Origin: Cronobacter sakazakii
GTDB lineage: Bacteria; Pseudomonadota; Gammaproteobacteria; Enterobacterales; Enterobacteriaceae
DNA length: 64,000 nucleotides
Reading direction: 5' to 3'
NCBI RefSeq assembly: GCF_000982825.1
Contig: NZ_CP011047.1
Span: 310,001-374,000 of the forward strand
Positions 25,369-33,518 of the stretch are shown in pieces (the first letter of the stretch is position 1; the number at the start of each line of letters is the position of its first letter). Below the pieces are notes generated by a model. The model did not search any database. It saw nothing but the letters and a program-made list of their open reading frames with translations, and was not told the DNA's origin. Made by a program: the position numbers and the translations under genes.

Positions 25369-25454
25369 GCGAAGGTGGCGGAATTGGTAGACGCGCTAGC
25401 TTCAGGTGTTAGTGTCCTTCGGACGTGGGGGTTCAAGTCCCCCCCCTCGCACCA
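25369..25454 (+). tRNA. leuP: tRNA-Leu (CAG), copy 2
   Basis: Identical 86-nt sequence to copy 1, 32 nt downstream. Anticodon CAG, encoded CCA. Processed from the same precursor. Confidence 0.97.
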
Positions 25455-25484
25455 ATGCGATGGCGATACGATAAAAGAGACAGT

Positions 25485-25570
25485 GCGAAGGTGGCGGAAT
25501 TGGTAGACGCGCTAGCTTCAGGTGTTAGTGTCCTTCGGACGTGGGGGTTCAAGTCCCCCCCCTCGCACCA
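25485..25570 (+). tRNA. leuV: tRNA-Leu (CAG), copy 3
   Basis: Identical 86-nt sequence to copies 1 and 2, 30 nt downstream of copy 2. No clear intrinsic terminator hairpin is seen after it, only T-rich DNA (25571-25620). Confidence 0.97.
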
Positions 25571-25649
25571 CTTCTTTTATCACTTCTGATTTCCTCTGTT
25601 TTTCCTCGTCGTGATTCCCTGTTATTTCTCTACGATTTTTCGTACTGCT

Positions 25650-25892
25650 TTAATTCAGCGCCAGATGCAAATGCGACACGATCAGCATTAATCCGCTGGC
25701 GAAAGCGATGCAGGATGGCAGCAACACATAGTGCCGCAGACGCGGATGATACAGCATGCCGATGGTCGCCAGCAGCGCCAGTACAATAATGACCCGCCAC
25801 GCTTCCCAGCTCAGCTCCTTCCAGGCCAGCATCGCGACCACCGCACCCGGCAAAATGACGGCCCAACCACTTTCCAGTCGCCTGTACAACAT
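25650..25892 (-). CDS. DUF1435 membrane protein (YjjZ-type)
   Basis: 80-residue protein with three hydrophobic stretches, from MLYRRLESGWAVILPGAVVAML to the C-terminal SCIAFASGLMLIVSHLHLALN. It resembles the DUF1435 protein that neighbours fhuF and leuVPQ in E. coli (YjjZ). ATG at 25892 follows GAGAGGCG; the frame is open to 25931 but that part lies over a Fur-like box. Function unknown. The Fur box upstream suggests iron control. Confidence 0.8.
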   Translation of the reverse strand: MLYRRLESGWAVILPGAVVAMLAWKELSWEAWRVIIVLALLATIGMLYHPRLRHYVLLPSCIAFASGLMLIVSHLHLALN

Positions 25893-25910
25893 CGTTTCGC
25901 CTCTCGTATC

Positions 25911-25929
25911 GATAATGATAAACAATATC
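25911..25929. promoter_or_regulatory. Fur box between the DUF1435 and diguanylate cyclase genes
   Basis: GATAATGATAAACAATATC matches the 19-bp Fur consensus GATAATGATAATCATTATC at 16 of 19 positions. It is 19 bp upstream of the DUF1435 start and about 200 bp upstream of the divergent diguanylate cyclase gene. Confidence 0.75.
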
Positions 25930-26127
25930 ATATGATATTAATTCTCATTTGTCAGCAATTATGAGTTTAGCGCTGCTTTACTTCAGTTAAGAGCTAATGA
26001 CATATCCGAATGAAGGTGATAAATTAGCCGCCCTGGTTAAGAAAATTCTTACTCCCTGTTTCGCGGTATAATAAGCCTCTGTTTTATCAGGCTTTTATAA
26101 AAATCTGATAGCGCTAAATAAGTCACA

Positions 26128-27195
26128 ATGGATATGACTGCAAATAACTGGCGAGCCCTGACGGAAAAAAAATATCAGCTCTCACTGAAATGCTTTCTGT
26201 TTCTTAATCTCTTTTCCGCGCTGTTTAATCTCGTGGATCCGCTCTCTCCTTACCCGCATATTCCCTGGGCAGCGTTTAGCATGATTGCGCTCTGCGGTGC
26301 CCTTCTGCTGCACGCGTGGACGCGCACATTCAGCCTGAAAGCAATTACGCTGACAGCGCTACTGACAGGCGCGTTATGGTCAGTCAATCTCTGGCTGAAA
26401 AGCCCATGGTGCGTGTTTCATGATGGCACGTGCCTGCTTATTTCTTTGCTCGGCGCGCTGTTTATTGCGGCGCTGTCATTTATCAATATGCCCGGGCCAG
26501 GTATCGCTTTTTGCCTGCCAATAATCTCGACGATCCTGTGGCTTGATAACGTCCAGCCTCCTGTGTTTTATGCTTTTACGCTGACCGTACCGTTAATGGG
26601 ACTGGTTATTCAGCATTTCATTGGCAGGCACAACGATATTCTCGCGCGGCAAATGGTGCAGACGCTGATAGACGAAAAAGCGACGCTCAACGATCTCAGT
26701 ATGATGGACCCACTTACCGGCCTTTGTAACCGCCGCGGCTTTGAAAACCGCTTCGCTAACCTCTCGCCAGACGCCGGGCAGCGGTTTGTTCTGCTGATGG
26801 ATATCGACCATTTCAAAGCCTATAACGACCACTACGGCCATATGATGGGCGATCAGGCGCTGACACGGGTGTCAGCGGCGATCCGCGATGCCGTGCGCTC
26901 GCGGGATATCGTTACCCGCTACGGCGGTGAGGAATTTATGGTGCTCCTGACGCAGGCGGATGAAAAGAGCGCACGACTTACCGCCGAGCGCATTCGCCAG
27001 CGGGTGTATGATTTGCGCATTCCTCATATTTTCAACGAGAGTGTGGCAACCAACGTCACGCTGAGCATCGGCATCGCGCCGCTGGAAAACGACGACATCG
27101 AAGATGCGCTGCGCCGCGCCGATGAAGCGCTTTACGCCGCCAAAAATCAGGGTCGCAATCACATCCTTTATCACGACGCCCTGCGCGCCGCGTGA
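26128..27195 (+). CDS. Membrane diguanylate cyclase (GGDEF)
   Basis: 355-residue protein with an N-terminal membrane part (about five or six helices, residues 20-165) and a C-terminal GGDEF domain (about 190-352). The active-site loop is GGEEF (266-270), and an inhibitory I-site RSRD (257-260) sits exactly five residues before it, so an active, feedback-controlled c-di-GMP synthase is expected. The N-terminus has no named sensor domain that I recognise. It is inserted between the DUF1435 and fhuF genes, which are neighbours in E. coli, and lies between two Fur boxes. Start ATG 26128; ATG 26134 is an alternative. Confidence 0.9.
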   Translation: MDMTANNWRALTEKKYQLSLKCFLFLNLFSALFNLVDPLSPYPHIPWAAFSMIALCGALLLHAWTRTFSLKAITLTALLTGALWSVNLWLKSPWCVFHDGTCLLISLLGALFIAALSFINMPGPGIAFCLPIISTILWLDNVQPPVFYAFTLTVPLMGLVIQHFIGRHNDILARQMVQTLIDEKATLNDLSMMDPLTGLCNRRGFENRFANLSPDAGQRFVLLMDIDHFKAYNDHYGHMMGDQALTRVSAAIRDAVRSRDIVTRYGGEEFMVLLTQADEKSARLTAERIRQRVYDLRIPHIFNESVATNVTLSIGIAPLENDDIEDALRRADEALYAAKNQGRNHILYHDALRAA

Positions 27196-27270
27196 ATACC
27201 GTCGGCGCGCTGCGGTGCGCCGGTTTTCTGGTCAAACTGCTTGCACTCGTTTCTGCCTATAGTTAGGATT

Positions 27271-27289
27271 GGCAATCATTATCATTTAG
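27271..27289. promoter_or_regulatory. Fur box upstream of fhuF
   Basis: GGCAATCATTATCATTTAG contains the CAATCATTATCATT core of the Fur consensus, 21 bp before the fhuF ATG. fhuF is Fur-repressed in E. coli. Confidence 0.75.
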
Positions 27290-27309
27290 ATTTGCTATTC
27301 ACAGACGCT

Positions 27310-28098
27310 ATGGCTTATCGCTCTCTTCATTCTGTTGATGAATTACTCTGGCGCGCCCCGCTGCCTCGTTCGCCATCGACGCTGGCGTTGCGCCTGCGCG
27401 ACGCGTTTACGACGCACCGCGCGCATTTTCACGACATTATGAAGCTGGATGAAACGCCGCCCTCTGCAGCGCTCTCCTTTCGCGAATGGACGCAGCCCGC
27501 GACGCTCGCCACATTAATGGCGCTCTACTCTGATCATATTTATCGCAATCAGCCGCACGCGGTACGTGAAAATAAGCCGCTGAAATCGCTCTGGGCGCAG
27601 TGGTATCTCGGGTTACTCGTGCCGCCGCTGATGCTGGCGCTGTTGACGCAGCCGCAGGCGCTGGATTTGAACGAAGAGAATCTCGCCGTTGAGTTTCACG
27701 AAACGGGCCGCGCGGCCTGCTTTTATCTGACCGTTAAAGAAGATGCGCGCGCAACCGCGCTTTCCGCGCGCGAGCGGCTGGAAAAGCTGGTGCTGGAGGT
27801 CATAACGCCGGTCGTTGAGGCGCTGGAAACCTCCGGTGATATCAACGGCAAGCTTATCTGGAGTAACACCGGTTATCTTATTAACTGGTGTTTTGGCGAA
27901 TGGCGCGAGTGGCTCGGCGACGAGACCGTCAGCGCGCTGCGCCAGAGCTGTTTTTTCGAAAAGACACTGCTTAATGGCGAGGAAAATCCGCTGTTTCGTA
28001 CCGTCGTTATGCGCGAAGGGCTACTGGTGCGCCGCACCTGCTGCCAGCGCTACAAGCTGCCTGACGTGCAGCAGTGCGGCAACTGTACGCTGAAATAG
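27310..28098 (+). CDS. fhuF: Ferric siderophore reductase FhuF
   Basis: 262-residue cytoplasmic [2Fe-2S] protein that reduces hydroxamate-bound ferric iron after siderophore uptake. The C-terminal CC-x10-C-x2-C motif (CCQRYKLPDVQQCGNC), characteristic of FhuF, is intact. ATG at 27310 gives MAYRS, matching E. coli in sequence and length; the open frame upstream covers the Fur box. The SD is weak. It is followed by a strong terminator. Confidence 0.97.
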   Translation: MAYRSLHSVDELLWRAPLPRSPSTLALRLRDAFTTHRAHFHDIMKLDETPPSAALSFREWTQPATLATLMALYSDHIYRNQPHAVRENKPLKSLWAQWYLGLLVPPLMLALLTQPQALDLNEENLAVEFHETGRAACFYLTVKEDARATALSARERLEKLVLEVITPVVEALETSGDINGKLIWSNTGYLINWCFGEWREWLGDETVSALRQSCFFEKTLLNGEENPLFRTVVMREGLLVRRTCCQRYKLPDVQQCGNCTLK

Positions 28099-28101
28099 TT
28101 A

Positions 28102-28124
28102 ACGGCGGGTTTCCCCGCCGTTTT
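28102..28124 (+). terminator. Terminator of fhuF
   Basis: ACGGCGGG...CCCGCCGT hairpin followed by TTTT, 3 nt past the fhuF stop. It lies between convergent genes and may also work for the PTS gene on the other strand. Confidence 0.8.
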
Positions 28125-28126
28125 CA

Positions 28127-29473
28127 TCACGCGGCCTGTTCACCCGCGCCCTGCGCCTCCTTCAGCGCCTCTTCCGCTTCCTGTGCCAGCAACTGCTTCT
28201 CGTAGACTTTAAAGAACGGGAAGTAAATGATGGCCGAGACCACCGCCAGCACAATCACCAGCAGCGCGGCGCGGAAATCCCAGCCCAGCGCCCAGGCCGC
28301 GCCAACCGGCGCTGGTGCGGTCCACGGCACGACAGAAATCACACGGCCAATTAAATCAAATTTCATCGCCGCCCATGCCAGCACCGCGTTCAGCATTGGG
28401 GCCAGCAGGAATGGAATAAAGAAAACCGGGTTCATTACTATCGGCGTGCCGAAAATCACCGGTTCATTGATGTTGAAAATACTGGGCACTACGCTGAGCC
28501 GTCCTATCGAGCGAAGATGCGCGGAGCGGCTACGCAGATAACAGAACACCAGCCCCATTGTCGCCCCGGAACCGCCAATTACAATAAAGAAGGTCCAGAA
28601 CGCTTCCATAAAAATATGCGGCAGCGGCGCGCTCTGCGCCAGTGCCGTCTGGTTAAGCCCGAGGTTGGTCAGCCAGAACATCTGCAGCATACCGGAGACA
28701 ATCGCCGCGCCGTGAATGCCTGCAAACCACAGCAGATGGGCAATCAGCACCGCTAACAGAATGGCGGGCAGCGAATCGGCCGCCGACACCAGCGGTTTAA
28801 AGATAGCCATGATCGCCTGTGGGATCAGAAGGTCGAACTGCGACTGAATTAACAGGCTCAGCGGATACAGCGTCAGCACGACGACCAGTACCGGGATCAA
28901 CAGATCGAAAGAGTTTTTGATCATCGGCGGCACCTGTTCCGGCAGGCGTATGCCGATGTTATGCGCTTTCAGAAAACGCATCATCTCCACGCAGTAAATC
29001 GCCACCAGAATCGCCGTGAAAATACCCGTGCCGCCGAGGCTGTCTACCGGTAGCGTCCCTTTGGTTTTCGGCGCAGCCACCAGCATGAATGCCATCAGCG
29101 ACAGCATCGCACACATGAAAGGATCCAGTTGATGCGACTTCACATAGTGCTTGCCGAGGTTATAGGCGATGGCCGCGCAGATATAAATAGACATGATCCC
29201 CATCGTCATATCAAACGGCGTGAGAATCTGCCCCTCAAACTGCTTCGCCAGATCCAGCCACGCACGGGCAAAACCCAGTGTGGTGTCGGGTGAAAACGGC
29301 GGATAGGCAAACACCAGTAAAAACGAACCGACAATCATAAACGGCATGGCGGAGATAAACCCGTCGCGGATCGCCATCACGTGGCGCTGCGCGGAAATGC
29401 GCGAAGCTATCGGGCTGACATAGTTTTCAACAAAGCGAAATATCACATTAAAGGCAGCATGGTTGGCAGACAT
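28127..29473 (-). CDS. Orphan PTS EIIC permease, cellobiose/lactose family
   Basis: 448-residue inner-membrane EIIC of the Lac family (CelB/ChbC type), about ten hydrophobic helices. It has the family's substrate-binding segment around SIFNINEPVIFGTPIVMNP and a charged, Glu/Ala-rich C-terminal tail. EIIC proteins carry the sugar across and need EIIB and EIIA partners for phosphorylation; neither is adjacent. It could borrow ChbA/ChbB-type proteins encoded elsewhere. Tandem AACCGGTT sites lie about 260 bp upstream. Substrate unknown, probably a beta-glucoside or diglucoside. Confidence 0.88.
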   Translation of the reverse strand: MSANHAAFNVIFRFVENYVSPIASRISAQRHVMAIRDGFISAMPFMIVGSFLLVFAYPPFSPDTTLGFARAWLDLAKQFEGQILTPFDMTMGIMSIYICAAIAYNLGKHYVKSHQLDPFMCAMLSLMAFMLVAAPKTKGTLPVDSLGGTGIFTAILVAIYCVEMMRFLKAHNIGIRLPEQVPPMIKNSFDLLIPVLVVVLTLYPLSLLIQSQFDLLIPQAIMAIFKPLVSAADSLPAILLAVLIAHLLWFAGIHGAAIVSGMLQMFWLTNLGLNQTALAQSAPLPHIFMEAFWTFFIVIGGSGATMGLVFCYLRSRSAHLRSIGRLSVVPSIFNINEPVIFGTPIVMNPVFFIPFLLAPMLNAVLAWAAMKFDLIGRVISVVPWTAPAPVGAAWALGWDFRAALLVIVLAVVSAIIYFPFFKVYEKQLLAQEAEEALKEAQGAGEQAA

Positions 29474-29868
29474 GGCGGTCTCCTGTCAGGCAATCAACGT
29501 GAATACGCGGCGAGCGGCCGTCGCGCATCATCCCATAATCCATTGAACTGAAAACCGTAACCAGGTGTGTCGCTCTGCTTCCTGCGCAGTGAAATCTTCC
29601 GGGCTGCAACAGTGTCTGACTGCCTTGCCAGCGGCGTAACTGAAAAAGAAAGGTTTCATACACGGCTCTTATTATTGGTTACAGAGGGAGGTTACATCAC
29701 CAGTATTAATCCGCGATGGTCGCTCTGCAACCGGTTACAGTAACCGGTTTCTTTGATTGTGAAGGAGATCCAGAAAACACCGGATGGCCACAGAAAAGCG
29801 CTTTTCCGCTAATTTACAAAACCTGGTGCGGTATGCCAGATTAAGACAGCTATTTTCAGGAGAAATAA
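29474..29868. other. Regulatory region between the EIIC and YbaK-like genes
   Basis: 395 bp between divergent genes with no convincing ORF. It contains the tandem AACCGGTT operator (29729-29749) and several GGTTACA repeats (for example 29677 and 29691). Promoters for both neighbours must lie here. Confidence 0.6.
29729..29749. promoter_or_regulatory. Tandem AACCGGTT operator, possible AscG site
   Basis: Two copies of the palindrome AACCGGTT (29729-29736 and 29742-29749), 13 bp apart and together forming an inverted repeat. The core equals that of the E. coli AscG site (TGAAACCGGTTTCA, from memory) and also occurs at 54671-54678 in front of ascF. It probably controls the orphan EIIC gene. Confidence 0.6.
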
Positions 29869-30327
29869 ATGAGTCTGGAATCCGTGCGACAATTTTTTGT
29901 CGAAAACGCCCCCGATATTGAAATCATTGAACTTAACCAAAGCACCGCCACCGTCGCGCTGGCCGCCGCTGCCCATCAGGTTGAACCCGGTCAGATAGCC
30001 AAAACGCTCTCGCTGAAAGTGAAAGATGAGGTGATTCTGGTGGTCGCCAAAGGCGACGCGCGGCTTGATAACAAGAAGCTAAAAAACACATTCGGTGCGA
30101 AAGCGCGAATGCTCAGCAGTGATGAAGTGGTGACCTGGACCGGCCACCCGGTTGGCGGCGTCTGCCCGTTCGGGCTGGAAAACGCGCTGGCAGTCTACTG
30201 CGACATCTCACTGCGTCAGTATGACGAAGTGCTGCCCGCAGCAGGCGCGATTCACAGCGCGGTGCGTATTTCGCCCACTCGCCTGGCAGAGCTGACCCAG
30301 GCGCAGTGGGTGGATGTGTGTCTGTAA
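29869..30327 (+). CDS. YbaK/EbsC-type aminoacyl-tRNA deacylase-like protein
   Basis: 152-residue single-domain protein of the YbaK/ProRS-INS family, which hydrolyses misacylated tRNAs in trans. The family signatures are present: IAKTLSLKVKDEVILVVAKGDARLDNKKLK and HPVGGVCPFGL, the latter forming the editing pocket. It is not YbaK itself; it is closer to the PrdX/YeaK-type stand-alone relatives. It is preceded by AGGAG. Which amino acid-tRNA pair it edits cannot be told from the sequence. Confidence 0.85.
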   Translation: MSLESVRQFFVENAPDIEIIELNQSTATVALAAAAHQVEPGQIAKTLSLKVKDEVILVVAKGDARLDNKKLKNTFGAKARMLSSDEVVTWTGHPVGGVCPFGLENALAVYCDISLRQYDEVLPAAGAIHSAVRISPTRLAELTQAQWVDVCL

Positions 30328-30363
30328 GTGTGCGCGTAACGCGATAACGCCTCTACCGCAGGC

Positions 30364-31017
30364 TTAAAATAAGCCTGCCCGGTGCAGAAGAATATCCGCC
30401 GCATTCAGCAATCCGGCATCGGTATGCACGCCGAGCTTCAGCATGGCGTTAAATTTATGCGCGCGGATGGTTTTGATATTGCGCTCCAGACGGCTGGCAA
30501 TTTGCGACACCGAATAGCCGTCCGTCAGGTAGCGCAGGATAATCCGCTCGGTCGGGCTCAGCAGTCGCGATCCCTGCGTGGCATACCAGATTTTATTAGG
30601 CGATTCGCTCACACGAATGGAGTCGCTCATCGCGGACATCAGTTCATCCGTAAAGCGCGCCAGCGTTTCCGACTTATCAATAATCCCCTGCAGTGGCGTC
30701 GGAGAAAGCTGGCTTATCAGTTTTGCCTCATTGACGTTATTTACCATCACAATACGCTTCATACGCGGCCAGGCTTTCGCCATCTCACTGACGAACTGCA
30801 GACAGTCGCGCCGGTGCTCGCGCGTACCTTCAAGCGAAAAGATAACGGCGGAAAAATTCCGTTTCGTCAGTGCCTCAATAAACGCATGATGGTCGGAAAA
30901 TATTTCCAGGCGGCATGACGTCGAATTATTTCCCTGTAGCAGCGAACGTATTCCTTCGCCGCTCATTACGCATTTTTCGATTAGCGCAATGTTTCGTTTT
31001 TCGACTCCGTGTTCCAT
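30364..31017 (-). CDS. bglJ: LuxR-family regulator BglJ
   Basis: 217-residue LuxR/FixJ-type protein: a degenerate receiver-like N-terminal half lacking a typical phosphorylation site, and a C-terminal helix-turn-helix (LSPTERIILRYLTDGYSVSQIASRLERNIKTIRAHKFNAMLKLG). The N-terminus MEHGVEKRNIALIEKCVMS matches E. coli BglJ, which works as a heterodimer with RcsB to relieve H-NS silencing, for example of bgl. It overlaps yjjQ by 37 nt, forming the yjjQ-bglJ operon. Confidence 0.92.
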   Translation of the reverse strand: MEHGVEKRNIALIEKCVMSGEGIRSLLQGNNSTSCRLEIFSDHHAFIEALTKRNFSAVIFSLEGTREHRRDCLQFVSEMAKAWPRMKRIVMVNNVNEAKLISQLSPTPLQGIIDKSETLARFTDELMSAMSDSIRVSESPNKIWYATQGSRLLSPTERIILRYLTDGYSVSQIASRLERNIKTIRAHKFNAMLKLGVHTDAGLLNAADILLHRAGLF

Positions 31018-31697
31018 TCAGCCTGTTCCTTATGTAATGAAAGCAAATTTAATTCCTTTAATCCCTGTAAGCTGCTTATCCATGCATACATTTCAGCATT
31101 GCCGCGCAGAGATAAGCGTCGCATGGCACTGTTTTTCTGCGCGCTGATGGTTTTATTACTTTTTTTCAGCATCTGGGCGATTTGATTTATTCCCCAGCCT
31201 TTACCGAGCAACCGTAATACCTGTTTTTCCGACGTAGTAAGCATCACGCTGGACGCCGGCTCTTTTTCCTGCGCCTGGCGCGGCGTGACTAACATCTGGC
31301 TGACCCTCTCGGCTTTTTCACGGCCAAGTCGTACAGCATTAACGACACCTTCCACCGGTTCCGCCGTTGAAAGCAGCGTGGTCTCGGGGCGCATCAGTAA
31401 CTGCACCGCCATATTGAATGAGGCCGCAGGCACAAGAAAAATCCAGTGTACGCCTGGCGCTTGCGCCACCAGGGAGTAATACGCTTCGCACTCGCGACGG
31501 GCATCCTCTGGCGCGCAGGGCAGTTCTGCCAGCACCATGTCGATGGGGTTTAGTAGCGGCAGCGTTATTTCTGCGCTGCTGTTGTAGTGATAAAGTTCGG
31601 TTTCCGGAAAATGGTGACGCATAATGGTCTCCAGCCCGGTATGCATCACGGGGGTTTGGCTAATGATAATGCCTAGTTTGCAACGTCCTGGTAACAT
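30981..31697 (-). CDS. yjjQ: LuxR-family regulator YjjQ
   Basis: 238-residue LuxR-type regulator with a C-terminal helix-turn-helix (LTTSEKQVLRLLGKGWGINQIAQMLKKSNKTISAQKNSAMRRL). ATG at 31697 (MLPGRCKLGIIIS) follows GGAGG and matches E. coli YjjQ (241 residues); the frame is open to 31730. YjjQ represses motility and other genes in E. coli and is silenced by H-NS. It is first in the yjjQ-bglJ operon. Confidence 0.93.
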   Translation of the reverse strand: MLPGRCKLGIIISQTPVMHTGLETIMRHHFPETELYHYNSSAEITLPLLNPIDMVLAELPCAPEDARRECEAYYSLVAQAPGVHWIFLVPAASFNMAVQLLMRPETTLLSTAEPVEGVVNAVRLGREKAERVSQMLVTPRQAQEKEPASSVMLTTSEKQVLRLLGKGWGINQIAQMLKKSNKTISAQKNSAMRRLSLRGNAEMYAWISSLQGLKELNLLSLHKEQAEWNTESKNETLR

Positions 31698-32212
31698 ATT
31701 TCCTCCGGTTATATCCTTCCGGCCAAACAAATTTCAAAACCAGCTTATGTAATAACGTAAAAATAAATTTCAAAATCTAAATCAAGAAAAAAACGCAGAC
31801 TGCGTTAGCAGATAATGTATATAAGTGGACATAAAGAATTTTCTGCCCGACAAAACATCGGCATTCTATGAACCCTTTATTTTACTGTCAACGACAAACA
31901 AGGCTAAAAATACGCCACCTCGGTTTAAAGGATATTCTCATAGTAAAAAGATAAAAAATGTCTATTTATAGACACAATATAAATACCTGTTTAATTAATT
32001 TGGTGGCTCCGCCAGTACGACATTAATTAACTGTGATAACAGCACCCGCCTCGATTGTTTTCTGCGGAACGAGATTGGCTACCCGCACTCACAAACCGCC
32101 TGAAGCCACGCCGAAAAATGCAGCAATCTTGATCTACCGCCACGGCTGCGCCTGGCGGCGCATGGTAATAATGGACATCTGACACCCACGCCTATTCTCA
32201 CCAGGACCGAAT
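31698..32212. other. AT-rich region between yjjQ and yjjP
   Basis: About 515 bp, clearly more AT-rich than its surroundings between 31730 and 32040, with many A/T runs. This fits H-NS silencing of the yjjQ-bglJ promoter known in E. coli (inference). No ORF is supported. Confidence 0.6.
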
Positions 32213-32989
32213 ATGGAAGCGGATGCTTTAGCGCAGCGGGACGTGACCCGCTTGTGTATTCAGTGCGGGCTGTTTTTATTGCAGCATGGCGCGGAGAGCG
32301 CGCTGATTGAAGAACTCACTACCCGGCTTGGCCGCGCGCTGGGCATGGACAGCGTGGAGAGTTCTATCTCCGCTAACGCCATTGTGCTGACCACGATAAA
32401 AGATAATCACTGCCTGACGACGACACGAAAAAACATCGATCGCGGCATCAACATGCACATGGTGACCGAAGTCCAGCACATCGTCATTATGACTGAACAT
32501 AAGCTGCTGGACCGGCACGACGTCGCGAAACGCTTTTCGCAATTAAAACCGCTGCGTTACCCGCGCTGGCAGGTGGTGCTGATGGTCGGGCTCTCCTGCG
32601 CCTGCTTTTGCAAAATGAATAATGGCGGCTGGGACGGCGCGCTGGTGACGTTTATCGCGAGCACCCTGGCGATGTATGTGCGCCAGACGCTGACGCAGCG
32701 CCATCTGCACCCGCAAATTAACTTCTGTCTGACGGCCTTTGTGGCGACCACCGTCTCTGGTCTGCTGCTGGCGCTGCCGCCATTCGCAGGCGCGTCCACC
32801 GTGGCGATGGCCGCGAGCGTCCTGCTGCTGGTGCCGGGGTTTCCGCTTATCAATGCAGTGGCCGATATGTTTAAAGGCCACGTGAATACCGGCCTTGCCC
32901 GCTGGGCGATGGCGAGTATGTTGACGCTCGCCACCTGCATTGGCGTGATTATGGCGATGGCGTTATGGGGGCTGCGGGGATGGATATAA
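32213..32989 (+). CDS. yjjP: YjjP, subunit of the YjjPB exporter
   Basis: 258-residue membrane protein of the ThrE/DUF1212 family: a cytoplasmic N-terminal half (about 1-115, with CIQCGLFLLQHGAESALIEEL and SAIVLTT-like core) and about five helices in the C-terminal half. In E. coli, YjjP and YjjB together have been reported to export succinate. Its 3' end overlaps yjjB by 10 nt, so the two are translated together. Confidence 0.94.
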   Translation: MEADALAQRDVTRLCIQCGLFLLQHGAESALIEELTTRLGRALGMDSVESSISANAIVLTTIKDNHCLTTTRKNIDRGINMHMVTEVQHIVIMTEHKLLDRHDVAKRFSQLKPLRYPRWQVVLMVGLSCACFCKMNNGGWDGALVTFIASTLAMYVRQTLTQRHLHPQINFCLTAFVATTVSGLLLALPPFAGASTVAMAASVLLLVPGFPLINAVADMFKGHVNTGLARWAMASMLTLATCIGVIMAMALWGLRGWI

Positions 32990-33453
32990 TTCGTATCATT
33001 ACGCTGATGCTGGAAGATATGCTGCTTTCCGCGATTCCGGCGGCGGGCTTTGCAATGGTGTTTAACGTGCCGCGCCGCGCCCTGCCCTGGTGCGCGCTGC
33101 TGGGCGCGGTCGGTCACGGTTCGCGCACCGTCATGATAATGATGGGGCTGAATATCGAATGGGGCACGTTTCTCGCGGCAATGCTGGTCGGCTGCATCGG
33201 CATTCAATGGTCGCGCTGGTATCTGGCGCACCCGAAAGTATTTACCGTTGCCGCGGTGATCCCGATGTTCCCAGGCATCTCGGCCTATTCGGCCATGATA
33301 TCCGCCGTGAAGATCAGCCACTTCGGCTATACCGATGCCTTGATGATTTCGCTGGTGACCAACTTCCTTAAAGCCGCGTCCACCGTTGGCGCGCTCTCTA
33401 TCGGGCTGTCGCTGCCCGGCCTGTGGCTCTATCGAAAACGTCCGCGCGTATAA
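32980..33453 (+). CDS. yjjB: YjjB, subunit of the YjjPB exporter
   Basis: 157-residue membrane protein (DUF3815/ThrE C-terminal half) with four or five helices; it carries HPKVFTVAAVIPMFPGISAYSAMISAVKIS, the family's most conserved stretch. It completes the ThrE fold split between YjjP and YjjB. ATG at 32980 gives the E. coli length; an in-frame upstream GTG at 32965 is possible but unneeded. Confidence 0.94.
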   Translation: MDIIRIITLMLEDMLLSAIPAAGFAMVFNVPRRALPWCALLGAVGHGSRTVMIMMGLNIEWGTFLAAMLVGCIGIQWSRWYLAHPKVFTVAAVIPMFPGISAYSAMISAVKISHFGYTDALMISLVTNFLKAASTVGALSIGLSLPGLWLYRKRPRV

Positions 33454-33483
33454 CGACTATCAAAGCAAAAGATAAAACCTGGC

Positions 33484-33501
33484 TTGCAATTAAATCGTGC
33501 A
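33484..33501. promoter_or_regulatory. OhrR operator upstream of ohrR
   Basis: TTGCAATTAAATCGTGCA, 18-35 bp before the ohrR start, resembles the AATTAAATT-type palindromes bound by OhrR. A related site lies before ohr at 34010-34026, supporting autoregulation. Confidence 0.6.
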
Positions 33502-33518
33502 CTATCTATATTGAAAGC

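Noticed and set aside
25251..25570. CRISPR-like regular repeat
   Set aside because: The three 86-nt repeats are tRNA-Leu genes with encoded CCA; no CRISPR array or cas gene was seen anywhere in the window.
29448..29663. 71-codon frame upstream of the orphan EIIC gene
   Set aside because: It overlaps the EIIC start, has no clear ribosome binding site and no recognisable features.
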